Part shown: positions 7,018 through 12,647 of the stretch, piece by piece
Layout of the letters: every line of letters begins with the position of its first letter
How positions within the stretch are numbered: the first letter of the stretch is position 1
Assembly: GCA_024643585.1 (NCBI GenBank)
Contig: JAHEMP010000041.1
Coordinates: forward strand, 1-12,647
Length of the DNA stretch: 12,647 bases
Origin: Crocinitomicaceae bacterium
GTDB lineage: Bacteria > Bacteroidota > Bacteroidia > Flavobacteriales_D > Crocinitomicaceae
Direction: 5' to 3'
Program-made: the position numbers and the translations under genes
Notes under the pieces: model-generated
Databases searched by the model: none
Told to the model about the DNA's origin: nothing
The model's input: the letters and a program-made list of their open reading frames with translations, nothing else

Positions 7018-7818
7018 TGTCACCTTGTGTTTCAACATCATATCGACTAAAGAGATAGAAGCGTCTTCCATTTCGTTAACCAATCCGTCAATTTTAGATA
7101 CAATATAGTTGTAGAAAATCTGCAAGAAAATCGCAGCAATCAAACCAAATACAGTTGTTAAAAGTGCCACTTTAATACCACCTGCAACTGTTGTTGGAGA
7201 TACTTGACCATCTTGAATGATTTTGTCAAAGGCTTGAATCATACCAATTACAGTTCCCAAGAAACCTAACATTGGTGCTAATGCGATGAACAATGACAAC
7301 CATGAAAGTCCTTTTTCTAGTAAGCCCATTTGAACTCCACCGTAAGAAACAACTGATTTTTCGACCATTTCAATTCCTTCTTCTGAACGGTCCAAACCTT
7401 GGTAGAAGATAGATGCAATTGGCCCTCTTGTATTTCGGCAAACTTCTTTTGCTGCTTCAACTCCACCAGACTTCAATGCGCCTTCCACTTCTTCAATGAA
7501 TTTCGCAGTATTTACAGTAGAAAGATTCAAGTATACAATTCTTTCGATTGAAAGAGCAATACCAATGATCAAACAAATTAATACTGGTGTCATCCACAAT
7601 GGATCTCCCTCAATGTATTTTTGTTTTAACGTTTGAATGAAGTCCAATTCAGGAGCTTCTGCTTCTTCAGCTTTCACTTCTTCAGAAGCGCCAGCTTGAG
7701 CTTGTTCCGCTACATTTTCCATTGGAGTAGCTGTAGTAGAATCCTGTGCTACAGTGTTGGTTGTTAAACCAAAAGTTAAAAAAGCTGCAATAGCTAAAGA
7801 ACTAATTATTTTTTTCAT
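7009..7818 (-). CDS. exbB: MotA/TolQ/ExbB-family proton channel protein
   Basis: This 269-residue inner-membrane protein is the channel subunit of a proton-driven ExbB/TolQ motor. Membrane helices lie at about 74-95, 171-196 and 209-240. The family signature is APMLGFLGTVIGMIQAF (181-197), followed by VAGGIKVALLTTVFGLIAAI (211-230). In front of the usual domain sits an N-terminal signal peptide ending near NTVAQD (21-26) and a flexible Ala/Glu-rich stretch (27-57) that should face the periplasm. Long N-terminal extensions with signal peptides are known in some ExbB proteins, such as that of Serratia. It is first in the operon with the four-helix protein and two ExbD proteins. A TAnnTTTG promoter candidate lies upstream. 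TolQ would be an equally fair name. Confidence 0.93.
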   Translation of the reverse strand: MKKIISSLAIAAFLTFGLTTNTVAQDSTTATPMENVAEQAQAGASEEVKAEEAEAPELDFIQTLKQKYIEGDPLWMTPVLICLIIGIALSIERIVYLNLSTVNTAKFIEEVEGALKSGGVEAAKEVCRNTRGPIASIFYQGLDRSEEGIEMVEKSVVSYGGVQMGLLEKGLSWLSLFIALAPMLGFLGTVIGMIQAFDKIIQDGQVSPTTVAGGIKVALLTTVFGLIAAIFLQIFYNYIVSKIDGLVNEMEDASISLVDMMLKHKVTKA

Positions 7819-7867
7819 GTTCTAAAAGATTAATTAAATCGTATTCTTCAAAAGTTTAAATATAAGC

Positions 7868-7894
7868 CAAAAATAAAAAATATTTTACAATCAA
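7868..7894 (-). promoter_or_regulatory. Candidate promoter of the ExbB/ExbD operon
   Basis: On the minus strand TATTTTTG (7875-7868) matches the Bacteroidota -7 consensus TAnnTTTG exactly. TTG triplets lie 12 and 16 bases upstream of it (7890-7888 and 7894-7892) and could serve as the -33 element. Transcription would start near 7861, giving a leader of about 43 bases. The AT-rich context weakens the match. Confidence 0.5.
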
Positions 7895-7914
7895 TACGCT
7901 ACGCACCTTAGATT

Positions 7915-7938
7915 ATCAAATTCTTGCTTGAATTTGAT
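7915..7938 (-). other. Perfect 9-bp inverted repeat between tRNA-Ser and the ExbB operon
   Basis: ATCAAATTC (7915-7923) and GAATTTGAT (7930-7938) are perfect inverted repeats around a 6-base loop. On the minus strand the hairpin begins 26 bases after the tRNA 3' end. It has no T run on that side. It could end or trim the tRNA transcript, or act as an operator about 20 bases upstream of the -33 element of the ExbB operon. I cannot decide between these. Confidence 0.45.
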
Positions 7939-7964
7939 TCTCTATGCTGGGTAAACAGCTTATG

Positions 7965-8053
7965 CGGAGAGAGAGGGATTCGAACCCTCGATACCACTTT
8001 CGCAGTATACACACTTTCCAGGCGTGCTCCTTCAACCACTCGGACACCTCTCC
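7965..8053 (-). tRNA. tRNA-Ser (anticodon GGA)
   Basis: The minus strand folds as an 89-base class II tRNA. The acceptor stem GGAGAGG pairs with TCTCTCC, with one G-U pair. The anticodon stem CACGC/GTGTG encloses the loop CTGGAAA with anticodon GGA at 8019-8017. The long variable arm is ATACTGC-GAAA-GTGGTAT, as expected for serine. The T arm is GAGGG-TTCGAAT-CCCTC. The discriminator base is G (7965) and the 3' CCA is not encoded. It reads UCC and UCU codons. Confidence 0.97.
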
Positions 8054-8066
8054 ATTATTATTTCAA

Positions 8067-8095
8067 CAAACAGTAAATGAAGTTATCAACAACAA
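8067..8095 (-). promoter_or_regulatory. Candidate promoter of tRNA-Ser
   Basis: On the minus strand TACTGTTTG (8075-8067) is close to the -7 consensus TAnnTTTG but has one extra base. TTG triplets 14 and 17 bases upstream (8092-8090 and 8095-8093) could be the -33 element. Transcription would begin about 8 bases before the mature tRNA. The position is good, but the imperfect box keeps confidence low. Confidence 0.35.
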
Positions 8096-8200
8096 AAACT
8101 ATTTTTAATCCCCTTCCCAGAATTGACCAATCGATATCGGATTTTACTGGTTGATTTTTCAGGACGGCTAAAGTAGTAATTATTTGCTTTTCCTAGTTAG

Positions 8201-8232
8201 AATTGTAATTTTCCTCGAAATATTTTACAATT
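8201..8232 (-). terminator. Inverted repeat just after the asparaginase gene, possible terminator
   Basis: AATTGTAA (8201-8208) and TTACAATT (8225-8232) can pair as an 8-bp stem, three bases after the asparaginase stop codon. The 16-base loop contains a smaller TTTC/GAAA pairing. There is no GC core and no T run on the minus strand, so it is at best an atypical terminator. The remaining stretch from 8096 to 8200 shows no gene or motif that I can support. Confidence 0.35.
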
Positions 8233-8235
8233 TCT

Positions 8236-9264
8236 TCATATTGAGAGTTCACCCCTTAAATTTTCTCTCAATGCAATTTCAATTTTTTGCTTGGAAGTTT
8301 CTTTGCCCAATAAGTACATCATTTTAGCAAGGGCGGCTTCCGTAGTCATATCATTACCACTTATTACCCCGACTTTTTGGAAAAATGAGCTTGTTTGATA
8401 TTTCCCTTGTTGGACACTTCCTGAAGAACATTGTGTTACATTTAAAACGATTCCTCCCTCTGAAATAAAATTTTGAATTTGATTTTGGAAAAAAGAATCA
8501 CTCGATGCATTTCCCGAGCCGTATGTCTCCAAAACGATAGCCCTTATATTTTCTATGTCGAACAAACTGGAATAGTGCTTGCTGTTCATACCTGGAAATA
8601 TTTTTAGCAAAGCTACTCGTGTATCAAAGTTTGTTGAAATTGTAAATTGTTTGGTCGAATCAATATAAGAAGGTATTCGGTAATCGATATCAACACCTGC
8701 AATCGCCAATTCTGGAAAATTGGGCGATTGAAATGCTTCAAACTGATTGGCCGAAACTTTCGAGCACCTGTTTCCTCTGTAAAGAGAGTATTCGAAATAA
8801 ACAGCTACTTCCTGAACTCGGCTTACTCCATTTTCATCCATTGCAGCTGCAATCTCAATAGCGGTAATCAAATTCTCTTTTCCGTCTGTTCGTATTGTTC
8901 CAATTGGCAATTGACTCCCTGTTAGAATTACAGGTTTTTTCAAATTTTCCAACATAAAACTCAGAGCAGAGGCAGTATAAGCCATGGTGTCTGAACCGTG
9001 CAATACGACAAAACCGTCGTAGCGTTCGTAATTGTCAAAGATCGTTTTTGCAATGCTCGACCAATGTATCGGATTCATTTCGGACGAATCAATAGCTTCT
9101 GGAAAACTGATACTCGTCAGTTGAACCTGAAGTCGACTCAATTCTGGTACATGTTGGTCGAGATGGTCAAAGTCAAACGATTTCAATTCGCCTGTGATAT
9201 TATCTTTGATCATGCCGATTGTACCGCCTGTGTAAATCAACAATATGTTTGGTCTTGCAGTCAT
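8236..9264 (-). CDS. ansA: Type I (cytoplasmic) L-asparaginase
   Basis: This 342-residue enzyme hydrolyses asparagine to aspartate and ammonia. It lacks a signal peptide, and its length fits the E. coli AnsA type (338 residues). The nucleophile motif YTGGTIGMI places the catalytic Thr at residue 15. The second signature VLHGSDTMAYTASALSFML (87-105) contains Asp92 but has Ser91 where E. coli AnsA has Thr91. The catalytic Lys is Lys169 in YRGNRCSK. TGSQLPIGTIRTDGKENL (115-132) also fits the family. I start at the ATG at 9264; one codon upstream is only a TTG. It lies 80 bases after the TatD gene and could be read from that operon or from its own promoter candidate. Confidence 0.95.
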   Translation of the reverse strand: MTARPNILLIYTGGTIGMIKDNITGELKSFDFDHLDQHVPELSRLQVQLTSISFPEAIDSSEMNPIHWSSIAKTIFDNYERYDGFVVLHGSDTMAYTASALSFMLENLKKPVILTGSQLPIGTIRTDGKENLITAIEIAAAMDENGVSRVQEVAVYFEYSLYRGNRCSKVSANQFEAFQSPNFPELAIAGVDIDYRIPSYIDSTKQFTISTNFDTRVALLKIFPGMNSKHYSSLFDIENIRAIVLETYGSGNASSDSFFQNQIQNFISEGGIVLNVTQCSSGSVQQGKYQTSSFFQKVGVISGNDMTTEAALAKMMYLLGKETSKQKIEIALRENLRGELSI

Positions 9265-9284
9265 CAATATTAATGAGGATTTGA

Positions 9285-9292
9285 CAAAGTTA
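9285..9292 (-). promoter_or_regulatory. Candidate -7 promoter element of the asparaginase gene
   Basis: TAACTTTG on the minus strand (9292-9285) matches TAnnTTTG exactly and lies 20 bases upstream of the start codon, so the transcript leader would be very short. I see no TTG at the expected -33 distance, so support is partial. Confidence 0.35.
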
Positions 9293-9344
9293 TTATTTTT
9301 AAGATGTGTTCTTTATTTAAAGGTGTATCTCTTTGAGTGAAAGG

Positions 9345-10115
9345 TTATAAATGGAACAGCTTTTTAGCATTGGCTGAAGTTATTTTTGCCAAATCTGCTA
9401 AATTGACTCCGTGCACTTCGGCTAATTTTTCAGCAGTATGAACCAAAAATGCACTTTCGTTTCGTTTGCCACGATAAGGAACAGGAGGAAGATAAGGTGA
9501 ATCCGTTTCCAAAATCAGATATTCAAGTGGGACATCCTGAAGGACTATATCTAAAGCTGCTTTTTTGTAGGTTAAAACACCACCGATACCCATCATAAAA
9601 TTCTTGTAGGAGATGATTTTTTTAGCCTGGTCTAAGTTTCCTGTGAAACAATGAAACACCCCAGTAAGATTGTCGTCTATTACTTCGTCAATTATCTCGA
9701 AAATTTCTTCGAAAGCCTCACGCGCATGAATGACAATTGGCAATTTCAGTTCTTTTGCCCATTGGATTTGCAACCGAAAAGCAAGTTTTTGTTCTTCCAA
9801 AAAGGTTTTATCCCAATACAAATCCATTCCAATTTCACCCACCGCAACCATTTTATGAGATGAAAAGTATGGCTTCATAGCTAAGAGTTGTTCTTGCCAA
9901 TCTTCTTTTACGTTACCAGGATGCAAACCCATCATTGGCAAACAATTCTTTGGGAAATCAGCACAAAGTTCCAGCATAGGCGCAATAGTGGTTACATCTA
10001 TGTTGGGCAATAACATTGTTTCGACACCATTTCGAATGGCATTTTGAATCATTAGCTCTCGATCCGAATCAAATTCCTTCGTGTATAAATGGGCGTGTGT
10101 ATCTATCCAGGTCAT
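9345..10115 (-). CDS. TatD-family metal-dependent hydrolase
   Basis: This 256-residue cytoplasmic protein has the full TatD-family length and metal-binding set: THAHL (6-10) with His7 and His9, Glu94 in VGEIGMDLY, His130 in IVIHAREAF, His155 in VFHCFTGN and Asp205 in ILETDSPYLPP. Family members are TIM-barrel metal-dependent nucleases or related hydrolases, with roles reported in DNA repair and D-aminoacyl-tRNA processing. The exact substrate cannot be predicted. Its ATG lies three bases after the stop codon of the outer-membrane protein gene, so the two are probably translated in a coupled way. The asparaginase gene follows after 80 bases. Confidence 0.95.
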   Translation of the reverse strand: MTWIDTHAHLYTKEFDSDRELMIQNAIRNGVETMLLPNIDVTTIAPMLELCADFPKNCLPMMGLHPGNVKEDWQEQLLAMKPYFSSHKMVAVGEIGMDLYWDKTFLEEQKLAFRLQIQWAKELKLPIVIHAREAFEEIFEIIDEVIDDNLTGVFHCFTGNLDQAKKIISYKNFMMGIGGVLTYKKAALDIVLQDVPLEYLILETDSPYLPPVPYRGKRNESAFLVHTAEKLAEVHGVNLADLAKITSANAKKLFHL

Positions 10116-10118
10116 AAA

Positions 10119-10853
10119 TTAGAACAAAGAAATACTCAATCCAAGGCGTAAAACATTGATTTGAGTACTCAAAGAATTTGAAAATAGGGGCGCAAAATTA
10201 TATTCCCCGAAAAGAGCGAAATTTCTCAATCCGAATCGCACATGTGCAGAATATTGTAGATTATTTTCATCGGGAAAATGATAATCTTTAATTTTTGTTT
10301 TACCAGTCTCGTCCTTCAAAACATTTTTCTCGTTCAGGTTGGTTATGTAGCCAATTTTCCCCCCGATGTGAACTTTAAAATGCTTCCAGCTTTCATTTCT
10401 AAACCTTATTTCTATCGGAATGGCGAATTGATTATAATTCAGTGAGCTGTTCATCTCAACTGGACTTGGCGAATATTTTGTAGACTTGTTATTTAAATCA
10501 GTGAAAAACGTGTTGTTATGTTGTATATGAGTACGGTTATAATTGACACCCCAGCCCAAAGAAATGGTATTTCCTTTTGTTAATGGCAAGTCAAACATTA
10601 AACTCGTACCAAAACCAATTGAAGTTGGTTTTACCTGAAAAGGTTTTAAGTCTCCAGTCCAGTCGTTGTACAAAATATCAAAAATTAATCTATCGTATTT
10701 TCTTGGTCTTTCAGACTTTGCAGGCCTTAATCCTGTATAAAACCACCCGCTCCCTGGTCGAAATCTTGAAGCTTCATCGGCTCCTTTACCATCGTATTGA
10801 CAAAAAGCAATTTGCGTAGTAAAAAGCAATATTATTAGTACTAATGATTTCAT
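10119..10853 (-). CDS. Outer-membrane beta-barrel protein (PorT-like), function uncertain
   Basis: This 244-residue protein begins with a signal peptide, MKSLVLIILLFTTQIAFCQ. After a short Arg/Gly-rich lead it consists of alternating strands such as SIGFGTSLMFDLPL and NVLRLGLSISLF, ending in Phe as outer-membrane barrels usually do. Size and style resemble the PorT-like porin family of Bacteroidota, but I see no diagnostic motif. Cysteine next to Gln in AFCQ could suggest a lipobox, though the context is poor. I choose the ATG at 10853, since it gives a clean signal peptide and forms an ATGA overlap with the galE stop codon. An upstream in-frame ATG at 10883 would add ten residues inside galE. 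Confidence 0.85.
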   Translation of the reverse strand: MKSLVLIILLFTTQIAFCQYDGKGADEASRFRPGSGWFYTGLRPAKSERPRKYDRLIFDILYNDWTGDLKPFQVKPTSIGFGTSLMFDLPLTKGNTISLGWGVNYNRTHIQHNNTFFTDLNNKSTKYSPSPVEMNSSLNYNQFAIPIEIRFRNESWKHFKVHIGGKIGYITNLNEKNVLKDETGKTKIKDYHFPDENNLQYSAHVRFGLRNFALFGEYNFAPLFSNSLSTQINVLRLGLSISLF

Positions 10854-11878
10854 AATGTAGAGTTGTATTTTTCCCAATTCCATGCCGAAAGCACAGAATC
10901 TTCAAGTGTTCTGGTTGCTGTCCAATTTAAGACAGTTTTGGCTTTTTCCGCATTGGCGTATATAGCTGGTACATCTCCAGTTCTCCTTGGACCAATGCTA
11001 TAATTTAATTTGATTCCCGATACTTTTTCAAATACCTTGATTAGTTCCAAAACACTTGTGCCTTTGCCTGTCCCAATATTTATGGCATCCATAAATCCAG
11101 TTTTCGATTCGAGCGCATTTTGCAAAGCTTTTACATGGGCATCGGCAAGGTCGGCAATGTGAATATAGTCTCTAATACAAGAACCATCTTGGGTCGAATA
11201 GTCGTTACCAAATACGACTAACTTTTCCAATTTACCTATTCCTGTTTGCGTAATATAAGGCAATAAATTTGCGGGTTTCCCTAGTGGCAATTCACCGATT
11301 AAAGCCGATTCATGAGCGCCAATTGGATTAAAATAGCGTAAGGCTGTTATTTTTAAATTACCGTTTGCCTTTTGAAAATCACTCAGAATTTTTTCACCCA
11401 TAATCTTTGTTTCTCCGTATGGAGTTGTAGCCGCTTGTATGGGTGTCATTTCGTCAACAATTACGGTGTCTTTAGGTTCTCCATAAACTGTACAGGAAGA
11501 AGAAAAAATGATATTTGCTACCTTGAATTTTTCGGCCAATTGCAAAACCGTTAGAAGGCTACCTATATTGTTTTGATAATATTTTAAAGGTTCTCGAATA
11601 CTTTCGTCAACTGCTTTGTAGGCAGCAAAATGAATAATCCCGCTAATCTCATATTCTGTAAACACTTTTTCCAGAGGATTTAGTTCACTGCAATCAATGG
11701 GATAGTGAAGGATGGGTTTACCAGCAATTGTTTCCAAATTATTGATAATAAATGGTTTAGCATTTCTAAGATCATCAATAATTATAGGCTCGAATCCTTT
11801 TTCAAGTAAAGAAATTACAGTATGCGAGCCAATGAAACCTGCGCCACCAGTTACTAAAATATATTTTTTGTCACTCAT
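10850..11878 (-). CDS. galE: UDP-glucose 4-epimerase
   Basis: This 342-residue cytoplasmic enzyme interconverts UDP-glucose and UDP-galactose (and possibly the N-acetyl forms), feeding surface polysaccharide or galactose metabolism. It is a short-chain dehydrogenase with the NAD-binding motif TGGAGFIGSHT (10-20). The catalytic set is Ser128 in FSSSCTVYGEP and the Tyr154-x3-Lys158 pair in TPYGETKIMGEK. ALRYFNPIGAHESALIGE (179-196) and RRTGDVPAIYANAEKA (298-313) are further GalE signatures. Length equals that of E. coli GalE (338) within a few residues. It is first in the run of minus-strand genes, and its stop overlaps the next start by four bases. N-acetyl specificity cannot be decided from these motifs. 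Confidence 0.96.
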   Translation of the reverse strand: MSDKKYILVTGGAGFIGSHTVISLLEKGFEPIIIDDLRNAKPFIINNLETIAGKPILHYPIDCSELNPLEKVFTEYEISGIIHFAAYKAVDESIREPLKYYQNNIGSLLTVLQLAEKFKVANIIFSSSCTVYGEPKDTVIVDEMTPIQAATTPYGETKIMGEKILSDFQKANGNLKITALRYFNPIGAHESALIGELPLGKPANLLPYITQTGIGKLEKLVVFGNDYSTQDGSCIRDYIHIADLADAHVKALQNALESKTGFMDAINIGTGKGTSVLELIKVFEKVSGIKLNYSIGPRRTGDVPAIYANAEKAKTVLNWTATRTLEDSVLSAWNWEKYNSTL

Positions 11879-11885
11879 GTGGCTT

Positions 11886-11893
11886 CAAAGGTA
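11886..11893 (-). promoter_or_regulatory. Candidate -7 promoter element of galE
   Basis: TACCTTTG on the minus strand (11893-11886) matches TAnnTTTG exactly. Its end lies only seven bases before the galE start codon, so a transcript from it would be leaderless or nearly so. No TTG lies at the expected -33 distance. The 40-base spacer 11879-11918 must also hold any promoter for the divergent plus-strand gene. Confidence 0.35.
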
Positions 11894-11918
11894 TAATAAT
11901 TTGATGTAAATTTAAGGC

Positions 11919-12116
11919 ATGAGCGAAAAGCCCAACATCAATATTCGTCGTTTTGAACCAAAAAAAATATCGGCTAAGTATTGGGTGCGATTTCTTCTGT
12001 ACGGCCTCATTTTGGGCGGTCTTTTATTTTGGTATAAAAGTAAAAACAGAAATTCGAAATCGGATAAAATCGAACATAAAGAACTCAATTTCAAAGAATT
12101 TGAAATTGAAGATTGA
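11919..12116 (+). CDS. Small single-helix membrane protein, function unknown
   Basis: This 65-residue protein is not from a family I recognise. A basic N-terminus (RRFEPKKISAKY) precedes one membrane helix at about residues 22-38 (YWVRFLLYGLILGGLLFWYK), and a charged Lys/Glu-rich tail follows. The basic side should remain cytoplasmic with the helix inserted as an anchor, though topology is uncertain. AAGG lies just upstream of the ATG, a plausible ribosome binding site. It is divergent from galE and 14 bases ahead of the DUF2141 gene, so the two may be co-transcribed. An overlapping minus-strand frame and another plus-strand frame exist here, but their translations look like shadows. Confidence 0.65.
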   Translation: MSEKPNINIRRFEPKKISAKYWVRFLLYGLILGGLLFWYKSKNRNSKSDKIEHKELNFKEFEIED

Positions 12117-12130
12117 AAAACACATCAAAG

Positions 12131-12556
12131 ATGATTAGCACACTTTTTATTAAATTTTTACTTTGGGCGACACTTGTAAGCGCATCGCCCTCGAATGGTT
12201 TGCATTTGAAGGTTCACGGTATCAAGTCCAACAAAGGAAAAATTTTGATTGGTGTTTATAAAAATGATGGAGGGTTCCCGGTCATTGGCAAACAATACAA
12301 AGGGTATGAAATTGAAATTAAAAATTATCAAGCGAGCATTTTCATAAAGGACTTACCAAAAGGTACTTATGCTATAGGTGTTTGTCATGATATCAACGAT
12401 AACGACAAAATGGATAAAAATTTCTTTGGCGTCCCTACCGAACCCTATGGTTTCAGTAAAAATGCTAAGGCCTACATGTCCTCACCTGACTTTGAAGATG
12501 CAAGTTTTCAATTCAATGGATTTTTGGAAATGGAGATTAAGCTAAACACCTATTAA
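12131..12556 (+). CDS. Secreted DUF2141-family protein
   Basis: This 141-residue protein starts with a signal peptide (MISTLFIKFLLWATLVSASP) and then shows the DUF2141 pattern: GKILIGVYKNDGGFP (36-50), DLPKGTYAIGVCHDINDNDK (74-93) and FFGVPTEPYGFSKNA (98-112). DUF2141 proteins are small, exported beta-rich proteins of unknown function. The DxNxNxxxD run at 87-95 resembles a calcium-binding loop. A TTG at 12113 is open in frame, but the ATG at 12131 gives the proper signal peptide and is my choice. It follows the small membrane protein gene by 14 bases and converges with the next gene after 11 bases. Confidence 0.9.
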   Translation: MISTLFIKFLLWATLVSASPSNGLHLKVHGIKSNKGKILIGVYKNDGGFPVIGKQYKGYEIEIKNYQASIFIKDLPKGTYAIGVCHDINDNDKMDKNFFGVPTEPYGFSKNAKAYMSSPDFEDASFQFNGFLEMEIKLNTY

Positions 12557-12567
12557 AAAGTGAAGCT

Positions 12568-12647
12568 TTATTCTTCTTGTTTTGACATTCTCAGATAATG
12601 CTGATAGAGTTCGAATTGAGCCCTAAATGTAGGTTTTCCATCTTTTC
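12568..12647 (-). CDS. C-terminal end of an unrecognised protein (partial)
   Basis: On the minus strand the frame entering from the right edge is open to a TAA at 12570-12568 and encodes 25 residues, including GKPTFRAQFELYQHYLRMSK. The mix of aromatic, charged and helical residues looks like genuine protein. I do not recognise the family from this short piece. Its end converges with the DUF2141 gene, with 11 bases between the two stop codons. Confidence 0.6.
   Translation of the reverse strand, partial: KDGKPTFRAQFELYQHYLRMSKQEE

Noticed and set aside
8131..8140. CGATATCG palindrome and the surrounding AATTGACC...GGTTGA symmetry between asparaginase and tRNA
   Set aside because: The palindrome is only eight bases, the outer arms do not pair properly, and no gene or promoter is placed to use it.
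10119..10853. Lipoprotein reading of the barrel protein signal peptide (AFCQ)
   Set aside because: The residues around the Cys do not fit a good lipobox, and the C-terminal part looks like a complete outer-membrane barrel.
11912..12094. 60-residue minus-strand frame opposite the small membrane protein gene
   Set aside because: It overlaps galE's promoter spacer and is antisense to a frame with a better start, ribosome-binding-like sequence and membrane helix. Its translation has no protein-like pattern.
11953..12138. Second plus-strand frame within the small membrane protein gene
   Set aside because: It is a shifted reading of the same AT-rich DNA. It overlaps the start of the DUF2141 gene and has no plausible initiation signal.

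Overview
The window looks like chromosomal DNA from a Bacteroidota bacterium, probably a Flavobacteriales relative such as Crocinitomicaceae or Fluviicola. The evidence is the AT-rich sequence, A-rich start regions with few Shine-Dalgarno sites, candidate promoters of the TAnnTTTG type, an OmpA protein with thrombospondin-3 repeats, an ExbB/ExbD cluster with two ExbD proteins, and the tail of a surface protein of a type common in this phylum. The genus is an inference. I see no insertion sequence, integrase, CRISPR array or phage gene.

Layout. Positions 1-135 (+) hold the last 45 codons of a large, probably secreted protein. From 120 to 11878 every gene is on the minus strand, so the reading order runs from high to low coordinates. 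At the start of that run lies galE (UDP-glucose 4-epimerase), then an outer-membrane beta-barrel protein, a TatD-family metal hydrolase and a type I asparaginase. The first three are joined by a 4-base ATGA overlap and a 3-base gap and look like one operon. Next is a tRNA-Ser(GGA). Then comes a four-gene energy-transduction operon: ExbB/TolQ-type proton channel, a four-helix membrane protein of unknown function, and two ExbD/TolR-type proteins, closed by a clear terminator. Below it are a YqhD-like iron-containing alcohol dehydrogenase, an OmpA/TSP3 protein with its own terminator, peptidyl-tRNA hydrolase, and a membrane histidine kinase that converges on, and overlaps by 16 bases, the partial gene at the left edge.

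Right of galE the orientation switches. A 40-base divergent spacer leads to a 65-residue single-helix membrane protein and a secreted DUF2141 protein on the plus strand. The window ends in the C-terminus of an unrecognised minus-strand gene.

How it fits together. Much of the content concerns the cell envelope: sugar-nucleotide supply (GalE), outer-membrane proteins (OmpA/TSP3 and the barrel protein), the proton-driven ExbB-ExbD motor that energises outer-membrane processes, and a sensor kinase. The rest is housekeeping (pth, tRNA-Ser, tatD, ansA, aldehyde reductase). I found no convincing new defence, mobile or biosynthetic system. The points most worth a second look are the ExbB/ExbD operon with its extra four-helix protein and an ExbD carrying a long insertion, two genes (pth and the alcohol dehydrogenase) that start only 15-25 bases after a terminator, and an internal helix duplication in the kinase sensor region.
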